A stretch of 13,328 nucleotides of DNA from Heteroruminococcus sp964369885 (GCA_964369885.1 CAYJGQ010000065.1:1-13328), one strand, 5' to 3'. Numbered from the stretch's first letter, positions 1 to 7,846 are shown. Notes: generated by a model not told the origin, from the letters alone. Translations and numbers: made by a program.

Positions 1-1
1 A

Positions 2-102
2 ATTTCATCAAACCTCACGGCGCCGCCTCCCCCGAGGGGGAGGAAAACACGGCGAAGCCGTGAGGGTGGGGGGAGAGTTCCACCGCGACCACGCGGCCTC
101 CG
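2..102 (+). repeat. G+C-rich palindromic intergenic repeat, left copy
   Basis: About 100 bases, far richer in G+C than the A+T-rich DNA beside it. It recurs in inverted orientation at 13112-13211, so it is a dispersed element rather than a single structure. It contains three dyads in order: CCTCCCCC/GGGGGAGG around 34-35, CACGGC-GAA-GCCGTG at 48-62, and CCGCG-ACCA-CGCGG at 83-96. TCACGGC at 15-21 can also pair with GCCGTGA at 57-63, giving alternative folds. The outer edge reads ATTTCATCAAACC in both copies. It has no coding capacity that I trust. It could be a REP/MITE-like mobile or structural repeat. The left end may extend beyond the window. Confidence 0.85.
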
Positions 103-213
103 GAAATTGTTGCTACATATATATTTAATTGAGATGTGATGATACTTAAATGTAGTAATTATATCTAATAATTTGTGGAAGTATACAAAAAATAATACAA
201 TTTGTCTTTTTCG

Positions 214-242
214 TTTACTTTATGACTATAAATTGCTATAGT
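214..242 (+). promoter_or_regulatory. Promoter of the oxidoreductase/YnjBCD-type operon
   Basis: TTTACT at 214-219 and TATAGT at 237-242 are separated by 17 bases, and TG at 234-235 gives an extended -10 (TGCTATAGT). A second TATAAT at 243-248 overlaps it but lacks a good -35. The hexamer ACTATA at 225-230 is the inverted repeat of TATAGT at 237-242 with a 6-base gap, so the core promoter sits in a dyad that a repressor could use. The A+T-rich stretch 103-213 upstream holds nothing else I recognise. Confidence 0.55.
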
Positions 243-285
243 TATAATAAGATTGTTGTTGATATTAATGATAGAAAGGAGAAAA

Positions 286-1704
286 ATGTTGAATAAGAAG
301 TATGATTTAGCAATTCTCGGTGCCGGCAGCGGTGGACTTGTTGCAGCTGCTACTGCCTGTGGAATGGGTGCCTCGGTGCTACTTATTGAGAACAGAAAAA
401 TGGGTGGCGACTGCCTGAATTACGGATGTGTACCCAGCAAGACTTTTCTCAAATCATGTCGCACAATTAAAAATATAAAGCAGGCGCACAATTATGGCAT
501 TTCGGTCGAGGGTGCTAAACCTTCGCTTGAAAAAATCATGGCACGGGTACAGAGCGTTATAGCCGAGATAGCCCCACATGATTCAGTAGAGCGTTTTAGA
601 GGCCTTGGCGCAGATGTAGTGCTGGGACATGGAGAAGTGGTTTCAAAAAATAGTGTTAAGGTGGGCGATGAGGTTTTTGATGCTCGCAAAATAATAATAG
701 CAACAGGATCCACAGCGGATATTCCGCCAATTGAGGGGCTGCGCGATGTGGAGTATTACACAAATGAAACTATTTTTGAATTGAGAACACTGCCGAGCAA
801 AATGATTGTTTTGGGATCGGGGCCAATTGGCTTAGAACTTGGTCAGGGCTTTGCCGCACTTGGTAGTGAGGTGCATGTTGTAAGCGGGGCGTCGGTGTTA
901 TTCCCAAAGGACGAGCCCGAGGTATCCGGCATAATGCATGATGCACTAAAGGAAGATGGGGTTAATTTTCACCTTGGATGTAAGATTTTATCGGTGACAG
1001 AGCAGGACGGTAAAAAGATTGTACATATTCAAAAGGAGGGCCAACAAATCAGCCTTTCATGTGATTTATTGTTGGTTGCACTTGGCCGAAAACCCAACAC
1101 ACAAAATATTGGACTTGAAAAAGTAGGAGTTAAGACAAATGAAAAAGGGTTTATAGTGGTAAATGATAAACTGCAAACCACCGCCGATAATATATATGCC
1201 TGTGGCGATGTTAGGGGGAGATATATGTTCACCCACTCGGCGGGTTATGAGGGAATTGTAGCGGTAAAAAACGCGCTTATTGCACCGATGTTTAAGACAT
1301 CATATCAAAATATTGCATGGACAACCTATACATCACCCGAGGTGGCGCATGTTGGATTATTGGAGAGCGAGGCCAAAACAAAGGGGGCCTACACCAGGGT
1401 TATAAATATATCCGATAACGACAGAGCAAAGGCTGAGGATGATAGGACAGGCATTGTGAAACTTGTACTCGATAAAAAAAGTCGTATTTTGGGCGCCACC
1501 ATAGTAGGGGCAAAAGCAGGAGAGATGATTGTACCGCTCTCGCTCATGGTGACCCAAAAACTGAGGCTATCGGCCGCTCTAAATATTATTTATTCATACC
1601 CAATACAGGGGGAGATTGTAAAGACATTGGCAGGAAATGATTTTAAGAGCAGGGTGAAACCATGGCAGCAATCTCTTGTTAGAAAAATTGTAAATAGGAG
1701 TTGA
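286..1704 (+). CDS. FAD-dependent pyridine nucleotide-disulfide oxidoreductase, mercuric reductase-like
   Basis: A 472-residue flavoprotein of the lipoamide dehydrogenase/glutathione reductase/mercuric reductase family, expected to move electrons between NAD(P)H and a redox-active disulfide in the cytoplasm. Visible features: FAD dinucleotide fold GAGSGG at residues 12-17; redox pair C43-x4-C48 in GGDCLNYGCVPSKT; NAD(P) fold GSGPIGLE; second FAD motif YACGDV; C-terminal dimerisation domain. The ATG at 286 follows AGAAAGGAG by 4 bases; an in-frame TTG at 253 and ATG at 268 lie upstream of or overlap this site and are less likely. It lacks the N-terminal metal-binding domain and C-terminal Cys-Cys pair of classical MerA, and has Tyr (about 438) where lipoamide dehydrogenases have the catalytic His. 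So neither mercury reduction nor lipoamide oxidation should be assumed. First gene of the operon, 5 bases before the next start. Confidence 0.9.
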   Translation: MLNKKYDLAILGAGSGGLVAAATACGMGASVLLIENRKMGGDCLNYGCVPSKTFLKSCRTIKNIKQAHNYGISVEGAKPSLEKIMARVQSVIAEIAPHDSVERFRGLGADVVLGHGEVVSKNSVKVGDEVFDARKIIIATGSTADIPPIEGLRDVEYYTNETIFELRTLPSKMIVLGSGPIGLELGQGFAALGSEVHVVSGASVLFPKDEPEVSGIMHDALKEDGVNFHLGCKILSVTEQDGKKIVHIQKEGQQISLSCDLLLVALGRKPNTQNIGLEKVGVKTNEKGFIVVNDKLQTTADNIYACGDVRGRYMFTHSAGYEGIVAVKNALIAPMFKTSYQNIAWTTYTSPEVAHVGLLESEAKTKGAYTRVINISDNDRAKAEDDRTGIVKLVLDKKSRILGATIVGAKAGEMIVPLSLMVTQKLRLSAALNIIYSYPIQGEIVKTLAGNDFKSRVKPWQQSLVRKIVNRS

Positions 1705-1709
1705 TAAGC

Positions 1710-2312
1710 ATGATTGATACCCAGGGTAGGCGATACGTCCAGCGCCCATTTGATGTTGCTGCAAGGTTTTTTAAAATGATCAATTTACATCCCAATGTAA
1801 TAACTGTTTTAGCCTTTTTGCTGGGCATAGGATCCTTTGTTATGTTATGGCAGGGCAAAAATATACACGCACTTGTCTTTTTATGGCTGTCGGGAGCATT
1901 TGATGTGTTGGACGGCACCGTTGCAAGGCTTACGGGAAAAAGTTCGAAAATCGGAGCTTATCTTGACATGATTTTTGACAGACTTGTTGAGTGCTTTGTA
2001 ATTTTAGGATTTTATCTTTTTATGCCACAATTCACCCTGAGCTACTTTATATTCCTCATAGGTATGGTGTACAACTTTACCACCTTTATGCTGGCCGGTA
2101 CACTCTTTGAAAACAAGGGATATAAAAGTATGCATTACGATGTGGGCATTGTGGAGCGCACAGAATGTTTTATATTTTTTAGCGTAATGATGATTTTGCC
2201 GCAATCCATACCTTTTGTGCTTAATATATTTAATGCACTGATGATTTTAACAGGCACCATAAGGATAATAAAGGTCATACGTTTTGAAATGTCGTCAAAC
2301 CACCAACCATAG
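1710..2312 (+). CDS. CDP-alcohol phosphatidyltransferase family protein (YnjF-like)
   Basis: A 200-residue integral membrane enzyme of the family that moves a phosphatidyl or other CDP-linked group to an alcohol (glycerol phosphate, inositol phosphate, serine and others), making phospholipid head groups at the inner face of the membrane. The complete metal-binding signature is present: D65-xx-D68-G69-xx-A72-R73-x8-G82-xxx-D86-xxx-D90. Several hydrophobic segments follow, as usual. The start ATG at 1710 is 9 bases after TAGGAG; the TTG at 1701 abuts that site and cannot be served by it. The acceptor alcohol cannot be read from sequence. E. coli YnjF, in the ynjBCD neighbourhood, belongs to the same family, and this gene also shares an operon with a YnjBCD-type transporter, so it is likely the functional counterpart (inference). 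Confidence 0.9.
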   Translation: MIDTQGRRYVQRPFDVAARFFKMINLHPNVITVLAFLLGIGSFVMLWQGKNIHALVFLWLSGAFDVLDGTVARLTGKSSKIGAYLDMIFDRLVECFVILGFYLFMPQFTLSYFIFLIGMVYNFTTFMLAGTLFENKGYKSMHYDVGIVERTECFIFFSVMMILPQSIPFVLNIFNALMILTGTIRIIKVIRFEMSSNHQP

Positions 2313-2347
2313 TATACACCCGTGTTTTGAAAGGATGGCGATTGTGT

Positions 2348-3034
2348 ATGAAAAGAAAAACTATAATAAAGCTTGCCTTTGTTGTTGTGGTGTTAATTTT
2401 ACTTATTATATTTCGTGAGTACATAAATATTGACCGAATGATTGCGCTATTGAACAGCCTAAAAAACAATCCCATAGCGCCGCTGATTTATGTCGTGGTC
2501 TATGCCGTTTCGGTAACATTGATAGTTCCCGCAGGGGCACTTACCCTGCTTTCGGCGCCATTGTTTGGGTTTTGGTATGGCCTGCTTTTAACAACTATTG
2601 GTGCAAACTTAGGGTGTCATTTATCCTTTTGGATTGGGCGGCTGCTGGGGGAGGATGCAATAAAAAAATTTGTAAAGTCGGGATCCTTCATTGAAAAAGC
2701 AACCGTGCAGGCACAAAAAAACGGTTTTGTGTTTATGATGTACACAAGGCTGATTCCCTTGTTCCCATTTGCCGTTGTTAATTATCTATCGGCGATAATA
2801 GGCATAAAATACCGAGACTACACAATTGCCACCTTTCTTGGGATGATACCGGGAAGTGCGGTGTATGTCTATTTGGCATATAGCGCAACCAACATTGCCG
2901 AAAATCCGCTTGGTATTGTTGTTTCGGTGGCGGTGCTAATTATGTTTACAGTTATAGTAACATTGGTTAAAAAACATAGCGATAAAAAAGAACAACATCA
3001 AGAGCTTGCGGCTTCGGCACAAAATAACAACTAA
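2348..3034 (+). CDS. TVP38/TMEM64 (VTT-domain) family membrane protein
   Basis: A 228-residue polytopic membrane protein. Visible features: N-terminal membrane segment (about residues 7-22), then the VTT core with PAG at 61-63, FGFWYG at 74-78, the small-residue segment ending in GR at 97-98, the amphipathic re-entrant region with R134, P137, P140 and N145, and the GMIPGS motif at 165-170. A last membrane span and a charged, Gln/Asn-rich tail end the protein. Relatives include E. coli YdjX and YdjZ and, more distantly, DedA proteins and the eukaryotic scramblases TMEM41B and VMP1; a role in lipid or lipid-carrier movement is therefore possible but unproven here. ATG 2348 follows AAAGGATGG at 2330-2338; TTG 2342 is the alternative. 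The 35-base gap after the transferase gene shows no terminator, so it is probably co-transcribed. Confidence 0.9.
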   Translation: MKRKTIIKLAFVVVVLILLIIFREYINIDRMIALLNSLKNNPIAPLIYVVVYAVSVTLIVPAGALTLLSAPLFGFWYGLLLTTIGANLGCHLSFWIGRLLGEDAIKKFVKSGSFIEKATVQAQKNGFVFMMYTRLIPLFPFAVVNYLSAIIGIKYRDYTIATFLGMIPGSAVYVYLAYSATNIAENPLGIVVSVAVLIMFTVIVTLVKKHSDKKEQHQELAASAQNNN

Positions 3035-3049
3035 TAGAAAGATGAAAAA

Positions 3050-4291
3050 ATGATGAAAAAAATCACAATAATTATTACGGCACTTCTCCTACTTATATTT
3101 TCCTCATGTTCGCAGACCACAACAGAAGATCAGCCATTAGAAGCCTCAGATCAGGCGACCATGACCGATTGGGATAGCATTGTAGAGAAGGGATCTAACA
3201 CCCGGGTGCAAATTACAATGTGGGGCGGAAATGATCTTGTTAATCAGTATATGGATGGCTACGTGGCAGATAACCTTGAGCAAATGTATGGGATAACGCT
3301 AAATCGTGCCCCTATGAATGCGCCGGACTTTGTTCTTAAAATTTTCAACGAAAAAAAGAACGGTGTGGATGAGGGTACAATTGATATTTTGTGGATAAAT
3401 GCTGAAAATTTTAGAACTCTTAAGGATATTGATGCGCTTTATGGACCCTTTACCGATATTTTGCCAAACCAACAGCAGTACTTTGACCCAAATCTTGCAC
3501 TGCTTAACAACGACTCAGGCATTGCAGTGGAGGGAAAAGAAGCCCTGTGGGGCAGTGCACAGCTTGTATTTACATATGACACTGCAAGGCTTGAAAATCC
3601 CCCAAAATCTTACGCCGAAATACTTGAGTATGCAAAGCAAAATCCCGGCAGTATTACCTACCCAAACCCTCTGGAGGATTTTGTAGGCTCGGGTTTTGTT
3701 AGGAATGCATATTTTGAGCTAACCGATGCCGATTACACTCAGGAGTATACCTATGAGGAATTTTTGGAACTGTCGGCACCGGTTATTGATTATTTTAAGG
3801 AGCTAAACCCCTATTTGTGGAACCAAGGGGAGGCCTTCCCGGCTACAGTGGCACAGCAAAACCAGATGCTCCTAAATGGTGAGGTGGATATTTCATATGG
3901 TTTTGAGGTTTTTCAAACCTCCGGCTTAATACAGGCCGGCGAATACCCCGATACATTTGATACATATGTGCTGGACACTAAAACCGTGAGCAACGCGCAT
4001 TATTTGGCCATACCCTTTAATTCGACAAATAAAGAGGGGGCAATGCTTGTAATAGATTTCCTTCAAAGCCCACAGGCGCAGCTTGAAAAGATGAAGCCAA
4101 GCGTGTGGGGAGACCTGGCCGTAATTGATGCAGGTAAGTTAAGCGATGAGCAGGTTGCACTGCTGGCTGAAATTGAGCAGGCTCCCGCAATAATTCCGGT
4201 GGCCGAGCTTTCACAAAAACGCCATGTGGATATGAATGCAAAATACATAGATTGGGTTGAGCAGATATGGGACGAAAATATAATCAATTAA
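3050..4291 (+). CDS. ABC transporter substrate-binding lipoprotein, YnjB-like
   Basis: A 413-residue extracytoplasmic solute-binding protein. A Lys-rich N-terminus, a hydrophobic core and a lipobox ending at Cys20 (FSSC) predict a lipid-anchored protein on the outer face of the membrane. The mature part carries stretches recalled from the E. coli YnjB family (COG4134), such as TMWGGNDLVNQY, IDILWINAENFRTLK, LYGPF and ALWGSAQLVFTYD. These YnjB-type proteins resemble iron/thiamine/polyamine-type binding proteins, but the ligand is unknown. Two ATG codons in tandem (3050, 3053) follow a purine-rich site; either gives a normal signal peptide. The gene runs 25 bases into the first permease gene, so translation of the two is probably coupled. 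Confidence 0.88.
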   Translation: MMKKITIIITALLLLIFSSCSQTTTEDQPLEASDQATMTDWDSIVEKGSNTRVQITMWGGNDLVNQYMDGYVADNLEQMYGITLNRAPMNAPDFVLKIFNEKKNGVDEGTIDILWINAENFRTLKDIDALYGPFTDILPNQQQYFDPNLALLNNDSGIAVEGKEALWGSAQLVFTYDTARLENPPKSYAEILEYAKQNPGSITYPNPLEDFVGSGFVRNAYFELTDADYTQEYTYEEFLELSAPVIDYFKELNPYLWNQGEAFPATVAQQNQMLLNGEVDISYGFEVFQTSGLIQAGEYPDTFDTYVLDTKTVSNAHYLAIPFNSTNKEGAMLVIDFLQSPQAQLEKMKPSVWGDLAVIDAGKLSDEQVALLAEIEQAPAIIPVAELSQKRHVDMNAKYIDWVEQIWDENIIN

Positions 4292-5139
4292 AGCAGTCGG
4301 TGCTATATTTTGGCATTCCTATTTTAATTTACACAGTATTTATTTTAGGTGGATTTATATTTGTGTTTATCGAGAGCCTCGGTTATATCGAGGCTCTTGG
4401 TATGACCCAAATCACACTTAGCCACTATAAAAATATGATAAGCGACCAAGGTTTTTTGCAGTCGCTCATATTTTCGCTGTATCTATCCACCATATCTACC
4501 ACCATAAGCTGTGTGGTGGGGGTTTATATTGCTCAGTATGTAGTTTTTAATGAGAGCAGGGTGTTAAAACACTGGATTTTAAGGTTATCTAATGTTTTTA
4601 TAATTTTGCCATATTTGTTTGCAATCTTACTTGTAATATGGATGTTCTCAGACAGTGGGCTCTTGTCCAGAATTTTATACTCCTTGGGATTTACAGCAAA
4701 ACTTGGCATCCTGTATGACGATTTTGGCTTTGGCATGATTTTTGCATTTGTGCTCAAGGGCTCAGCCTTTGTGGCGGTGTATGTGTATAATGTCATGTCC
4801 AAAATTAAAATGGATTACTATGTCTTGGCCCAAAGCATGGGGGTGTCCAAAAGAAAAATTATTACAGGTATTTACATTCCCTTATGCAGTAGTACAATTG
4901 TATGGAGCAGTGCCATTTTATTTGCCTATACACTTGGCTCATACGAGGTGCCAATGCTTTTGGCCAACATTAATCAGTCAACCCTTGCCACCGAGCTGTA
5001 CAGCCTTTACACAAGCTCGGATTTTTCTGATTTTCCCAGGGCAATGGCCACAAACATAACAATGTTGCTGGTAAATTTGGTTTTTGCAGGGCTTTACGCC
5101 TTTTTGATGAGTAAATTAATTAAGCGAGGATATCAATGA
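4267..5139 (+). CDS. ABC transporter permease, YnjC-like N-terminal half
   Basis: A 290-residue inner-membrane permease with about six hydrophobic spans. The cytoplasmic EAA loop that contacts the ATPase is visible as AQSMGVSKRKIITGIYIP near residues 194-211, in the usual place before the last spans. E. coli YnjC is a single protein of roughly 510 residues containing two permease units; here the two units are separate genes (290 and 252 residues) in the same order. The start ATG lies inside the lipoprotein gene (25-base overlap) with only a weak purine-rich site upstream, which fits translational coupling. The stop overlaps the next ATG in ATGA. Confidence 0.9.
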   Translation: MGRKYNQLKQSVLYFGIPILIYTVFILGGFIFVFIESLGYIEALGMTQITLSHYKNMISDQGFLQSLIFSLYLSTISTTISCVVGVYIAQYVVFNESRVLKHWILRLSNVFIILPYLFAILLVIWMFSDSGLLSRILYSLGFTAKLGILYDDFGFGMIFAFVLKGSAFVAVYVYNVMSKIKMDYYVLAQSMGVSKRKIITGIYIPLCSSTIVWSSAILFAYTLGSYEVPMLLANINQSTLATELYSLYTSSDFSDFPRAMATNITMLLVNLVFAGLYAFLMSKLIKRGYQ

Positions 5140-5894
5140 AAACAATAATATATGCCTTTCTCTCGCTTGCGGTACTGCTTAGTTTAATTATGGCGTTTTT
5201 TACCACATATACATACCCTGCGCTGTTACCAAGCGGATTTACCCTAAAATACATCCTACAATCGTTCTCAAATAAGCTTTTTATTCAAAGCTTATTTTCA
5301 AGCATTTCGCTTGGGGTGAGCTGTGGCTTTTGTGCCACCCTGCTCGGCTTCTTGATTGGGCGTGGAATTGTAAAGCTGAATATAGCACACAAGGAAATGT
5401 TGGTGGGATTTTTTACTGTGCCGTTGTTTTTCCCGGCGGTATCAATGTTTATTGGGGTTCATGCCATGATGCTGCGCCTACACCTTGCCAATACATTTCT
5501 CAGTGTTTTAATAGCACACCTGCTAATTACAATTCCGTATGCCATGAATATAGGCATTGCATATTTTTCGGGCATCCCAAAGGAGCTTGAAATCATTTCC
5601 CACCTTTTAGGCGCAGGTAAGCTTCGGACATTTCGCACCATTATTATGCCACTTATAAGCGGTGGAGCGGGACTTGCCTTTAGCATGACCTTTCTAATTT
5701 CAATGTCGGAATATTTTGCTACATTTCTTATAGGCGGCGGTAATATTGTAACCCTTTCGGGCATTATGTACCCCTATATTTCAAACTTTGATATGCAAAA
5801 TTCTGCAGTTGTAAGCACTGCATTTTTGGCCATAAACATCACAGTGTTTGCCATATCAAACATTTGGATGAAAAAACGCAGTTACCTGTATTAG
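5136..5894 (+). CDS. ABC transporter permease, YnjC-like C-terminal half
   Basis: A 252-residue permease with about six hydrophobic spans, partner of the preceding permease. Its EAA loop reads HLLGAGKLRTFRTIIMP (roughly residues 149-165), with the conserved Gly and the terminal Ile/Pro. The start overlaps the stop of the first permease gene by four bases (ATGA), a classic coupled arrangement. The pair should form a heterodimeric channel served by the downstream ATPase and the upstream lipoprotein. The substrate is unknown. The stop codon is embedded in the strong Shine-Dalgarno site of the ATPase gene. Confidence 0.9.
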   Translation: MKTIIYAFLSLAVLLSLIMAFFTTYTYPALLPSGFTLKYILQSFSNKLFIQSLFSSISLGVSCGFCATLLGFLIGRGIVKLNIAHKEMLVGFFTVPLFFPAVSMFIGVHAMMLRLHLANTFLSVLIAHLLITIPYAMNIGIAYFSGIPKELEIISHLLGAGKLRTFRTIIMPLISGGAGLAFSMTFLISMSEYFATFLIGGGNIVTLSGIMYPYISNFDMQNSAVVSTAFLAINITVFAISNIWMKKRSYLY

Positions 5895-5905
5895 GAGGCA
5901 ATAGA

Positions 5906-6883
5906 TTGATTTTAAGCGGTATAAATAAGAGCTATCAAAAAGATGAGGTTTTAAAAGATCTTAACCTGACGGTGCATGATCATGAATTTTTGGTGATATT
6001 GGGAAGTTCGGGCAGTGGTAAATCCACACTGCTCAAAATAATTGCAGGGGTTGAGTCTGCCAACAGTGGCAGTATAATTCAAAATGGGCAAAGTATTGAA
6101 AAGCTGCCAATGCAAAAGCGGGATGTGGGGTATTTGTTTCAGGAGCCACTTTTGTTTCCCCACATGACGGTTAGGCAAAATGTATCATATAGCCTTGCCA
6201 TGGCCAAAAAACCAAAGGATGAAATACAAAAGAAGTGTGATGAGTATATGCAGCTTTTGCAAATTGAGGAGCTGGCCACACGGATGCCGAGTGAACTTTC
6301 GGGCGGACAAAAACAGCGTGTAGCCATTGCCAGAGCCATAATAAACTCACCCAAAATGCTACTAATGGACGAGCCGTTTTCAAGCCTTGATTATAACTTG
6401 AGAATACAGATGGGAAAGATGCTGCAAGGCATAAAAAAGCAGTTAGGGCTGACGGTAGTTTTTGTAACCCATGACATACCCGAAAGCATGCTACTGGCCG
6501 ACAGAATTGCCTTTTTGCACGAGGGAAGTTTGGTGGAGGTAAACACCCCCCAGCAAATATATTACAGTCCTACTCATGAAGCCACTGCCGCATTTATGGG
6601 GGAGTACAACAAGGTAAACGGACAGTGGGTAGGGGAAGAATTTAGGACCAAATACGGCAGTTTTAAGGTTCCACAGCCTCCCCACCGACAATCCGAGATA
6701 TTCATACGACCAAACAAGGTGCGCATAATAAAAAATCAGCATGGACAGCACAAAATAAAAAATATAGTGCATTGCGGCAAAGAAACCCGCATTACACTCC
6801 AGGATGATCCACTGATAATCGATACATATTTTACCGATGATTTGCACCCCGGCGATGCTGTTGATGTGCATCTTGAGATTTAG
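5906..6883 (+). CDS. ABC transporter ATP-binding protein (YnjD-like, with C-terminal regulatory extension)
   Basis: A 325-residue ATPase that powers the importer. From the TTG start: Walker A GSSGSGKST at 33-41, Q-loop FQEP with Q79, signature LSGGQ at 131-135, Walker B LLMDEP with D155-E156, D-loop SSLD at 159-162 and switch His189. Residues from about 235 form an extra domain of the TOBE type seen in PotA/FbpC/MalK proteins, with an FIRPNKVRI segment. As I recall, E. coli YnjD is much shorter (about 217 residues) and lacks such an extension. TTG 5906 is chosen because AGGAGG at 5893-5898 lies 7 bases upstream and overlaps the stop of the permease gene; upstream in-frame starts would overlap that gene without such a site. 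Last gene of the operon. Confidence 0.92.
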   Translation: MILSGINKSYQKDEVLKDLNLTVHDHEFLVILGSSGSGKSTLLKIIAGVESANSGSIIQNGQSIEKLPMQKRDVGYLFQEPLLFPHMTVRQNVSYSLAMAKKPKDEIQKKCDEYMQLLQIEELATRMPSELSGGQKQRVAIARAIINSPKMLLMDEPFSSLDYNLRIQMGKMLQGIKKQLGLTVVFVTHDIPESMLLADRIAFLHEGSLVEVNTPQQIYYSPTHEATAAFMGEYNKVNGQWVGEEFRTKYGSFKVPQPPHRQSEIFIRPNKVRIIKNQHGQHKIKNIVHCGKETRITLQDDPLIIDTYFTDDLHPGDAVDVHLEI

Positions 6884-7049
6884 CTCCAGTGTGTACAATG
6901 GGGGATATGTAGGCCGTGACAAGGCTATACGGGGCTTATATGCGGTAGAAAAAGCATTAGTGCGGTGTGAATATTTACAGCCTTAGTGATTTGGGCCGAA
7001 CTTTATGATGGATTGTGTTAGACTGTAAAAAGGTTTTTGGGAGAAATAG
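6884..7049. other. Intergenic spacer without a recognised signal
   Basis: 166 bases between the ABC ATPase and the TraX-family gene. I see no intrinsic terminator with a T tract and no convincing -35/-10 pair. TATGAT near 7004 resembles a -10 but has no -35 at a workable distance. The end of the first operon and the start of the next transcript are therefore unresolved. Confidence 0.4.
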
Positions 7050-7772
7050 ATGAATAAACCACTCAATAGAGATGTCATTAAATACATAGCCATGTTTACC
7101 ATGCTGCTAAATCATATAGCACTTGTGCTGCTTGATCCACGCAGTGTTTTAGGTATAATTTTTGTGGATTTAGGGTACTTTACCGCCGTGACAATGTGCT
7201 ATTTTTTGGTGGAGGGCTATGAGTATACATGCTCCAAGGGCAGGTATGCACTGCGGATTTTGCTGGTGGCATTGCCCTCACAGGTGGCCTTTATGTTGGC
7301 ATTTGGAAGAGGTCTGTTACCACTTAATATGATGTTCAGCCTGCTGATTTGCCTTGCTATTTTAGTCCTGCGTGAGAGGATGGACACCGGAATATGTAAG
7401 GGTATTGTCATATTGGGGCTTATTTTGATATCTGCATATACCGATTGGCCGATAATGGCCCCAATCTTTACCCTATTGTTTGCACAAGCACGGGAAAAGG
7501 GCGATGGGATTATGAGGGCATTTATAAAGGCGGCCATTGTGTTTGGCATCTTTTTTGCCTTTTCAAATGAATCGCGTTTATCGCCTATGCCGCAAAGCCT
7601 ACTGTTGTCCATCTGCCAAACCCTACCGCTTTTGGCCTCGGGACTTGTAATAACCCGCCTTTACAACGGCCGGCGAATGACAACCCATCAAACCTTCTCA
7701 AAGTGGTTTTTCTACCTGTTTTATCCGCTGCATCTTTTGGTGTTGTGGGCGGTCAGCACAGTGGTGGGATAG
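7050..7772 (+). CDS. TraX family membrane protein
   Basis: A 240-residue protein made almost entirely of hydrophobic spans (about seven to eight). The N-terminal motif KYIAMFTMLLNHIA (residues 11-24) and the following aromatic/acidic segment FLVEGYEYT are typical of the TraX family, named after the F-plasmid protein that acetylates pilin. Chromosomal TraX relatives are widespread in Bacillota where no conjugation genes are present; they resemble integral-membrane acyltransferases, but their acceptor is unknown. The ATG follows GGGAGAA by a normal distance. No pilus, relaxase or mating-pair gene is in the window, so a conjugative role is not supported here. Confidence 0.85.
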   Translation: MNKPLNRDVIKYIAMFTMLLNHIALVLLDPRSVLGIIFVDLGYFTAVTMCYFLVEGYEYTCSKGRYALRILLVALPSQVAFMLAFGRGLLPLNMMFSLLICLAILVLRERMDTGICKGIVILGLILISAYTDWPIMAPIFTLLFAQAREKGDGIMRAFIKAAIVFGIFFAFSNESRLSPMPQSLLLSICQTLPLLASGLVITRLYNGRRMTTHQTFSKWFFYLFYPLHLLVLWAVSTVVG

Positions 7773-7846
7773 CCCACAGTGCCGGGAAGCCATACAAATT
7801 TATAGGTTGATGTGGCAGGCCAAAAACCAAAAAGAGGTGATTTTTT

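Noticed and set aside
139..157. 18-base near-identity (17 of 18) between this upstream region and 12158-12175 inside the BtpA/SgcQ-type gene
   Set aside because: The match does not extend on either side and is A+T-rich, so chance is likely; not a gene remnant on this evidence.
286..1704. Mercury-resistance (mer) operon
   Set aside because: No MerR, MerT or MerP, and the enzyme lacks the C-terminal Cys pair and metal-binding domain of MerA.
6491..6922. 143-codon minus-strand open frame opposite the ABC ATPase
   Set aside because: It is a shadow of a well-supported ATPase gene with intact catalytic motifs and has no recognisable features.
7050..7772. Conjugative element suggested by the TraX-family gene
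   Set aside because: No relaxase, coupling protein, pilin, integrase or origin of transfer is present; chromosomal TraX relatives are common.
7744..7778. 7-base inverted repeat (TGTGGGC/GCCCACA) across the stop of the TraX-family gene as a terminator
   Set aside because: The loop is 21 bases and no T tract follows, so it does not qualify.
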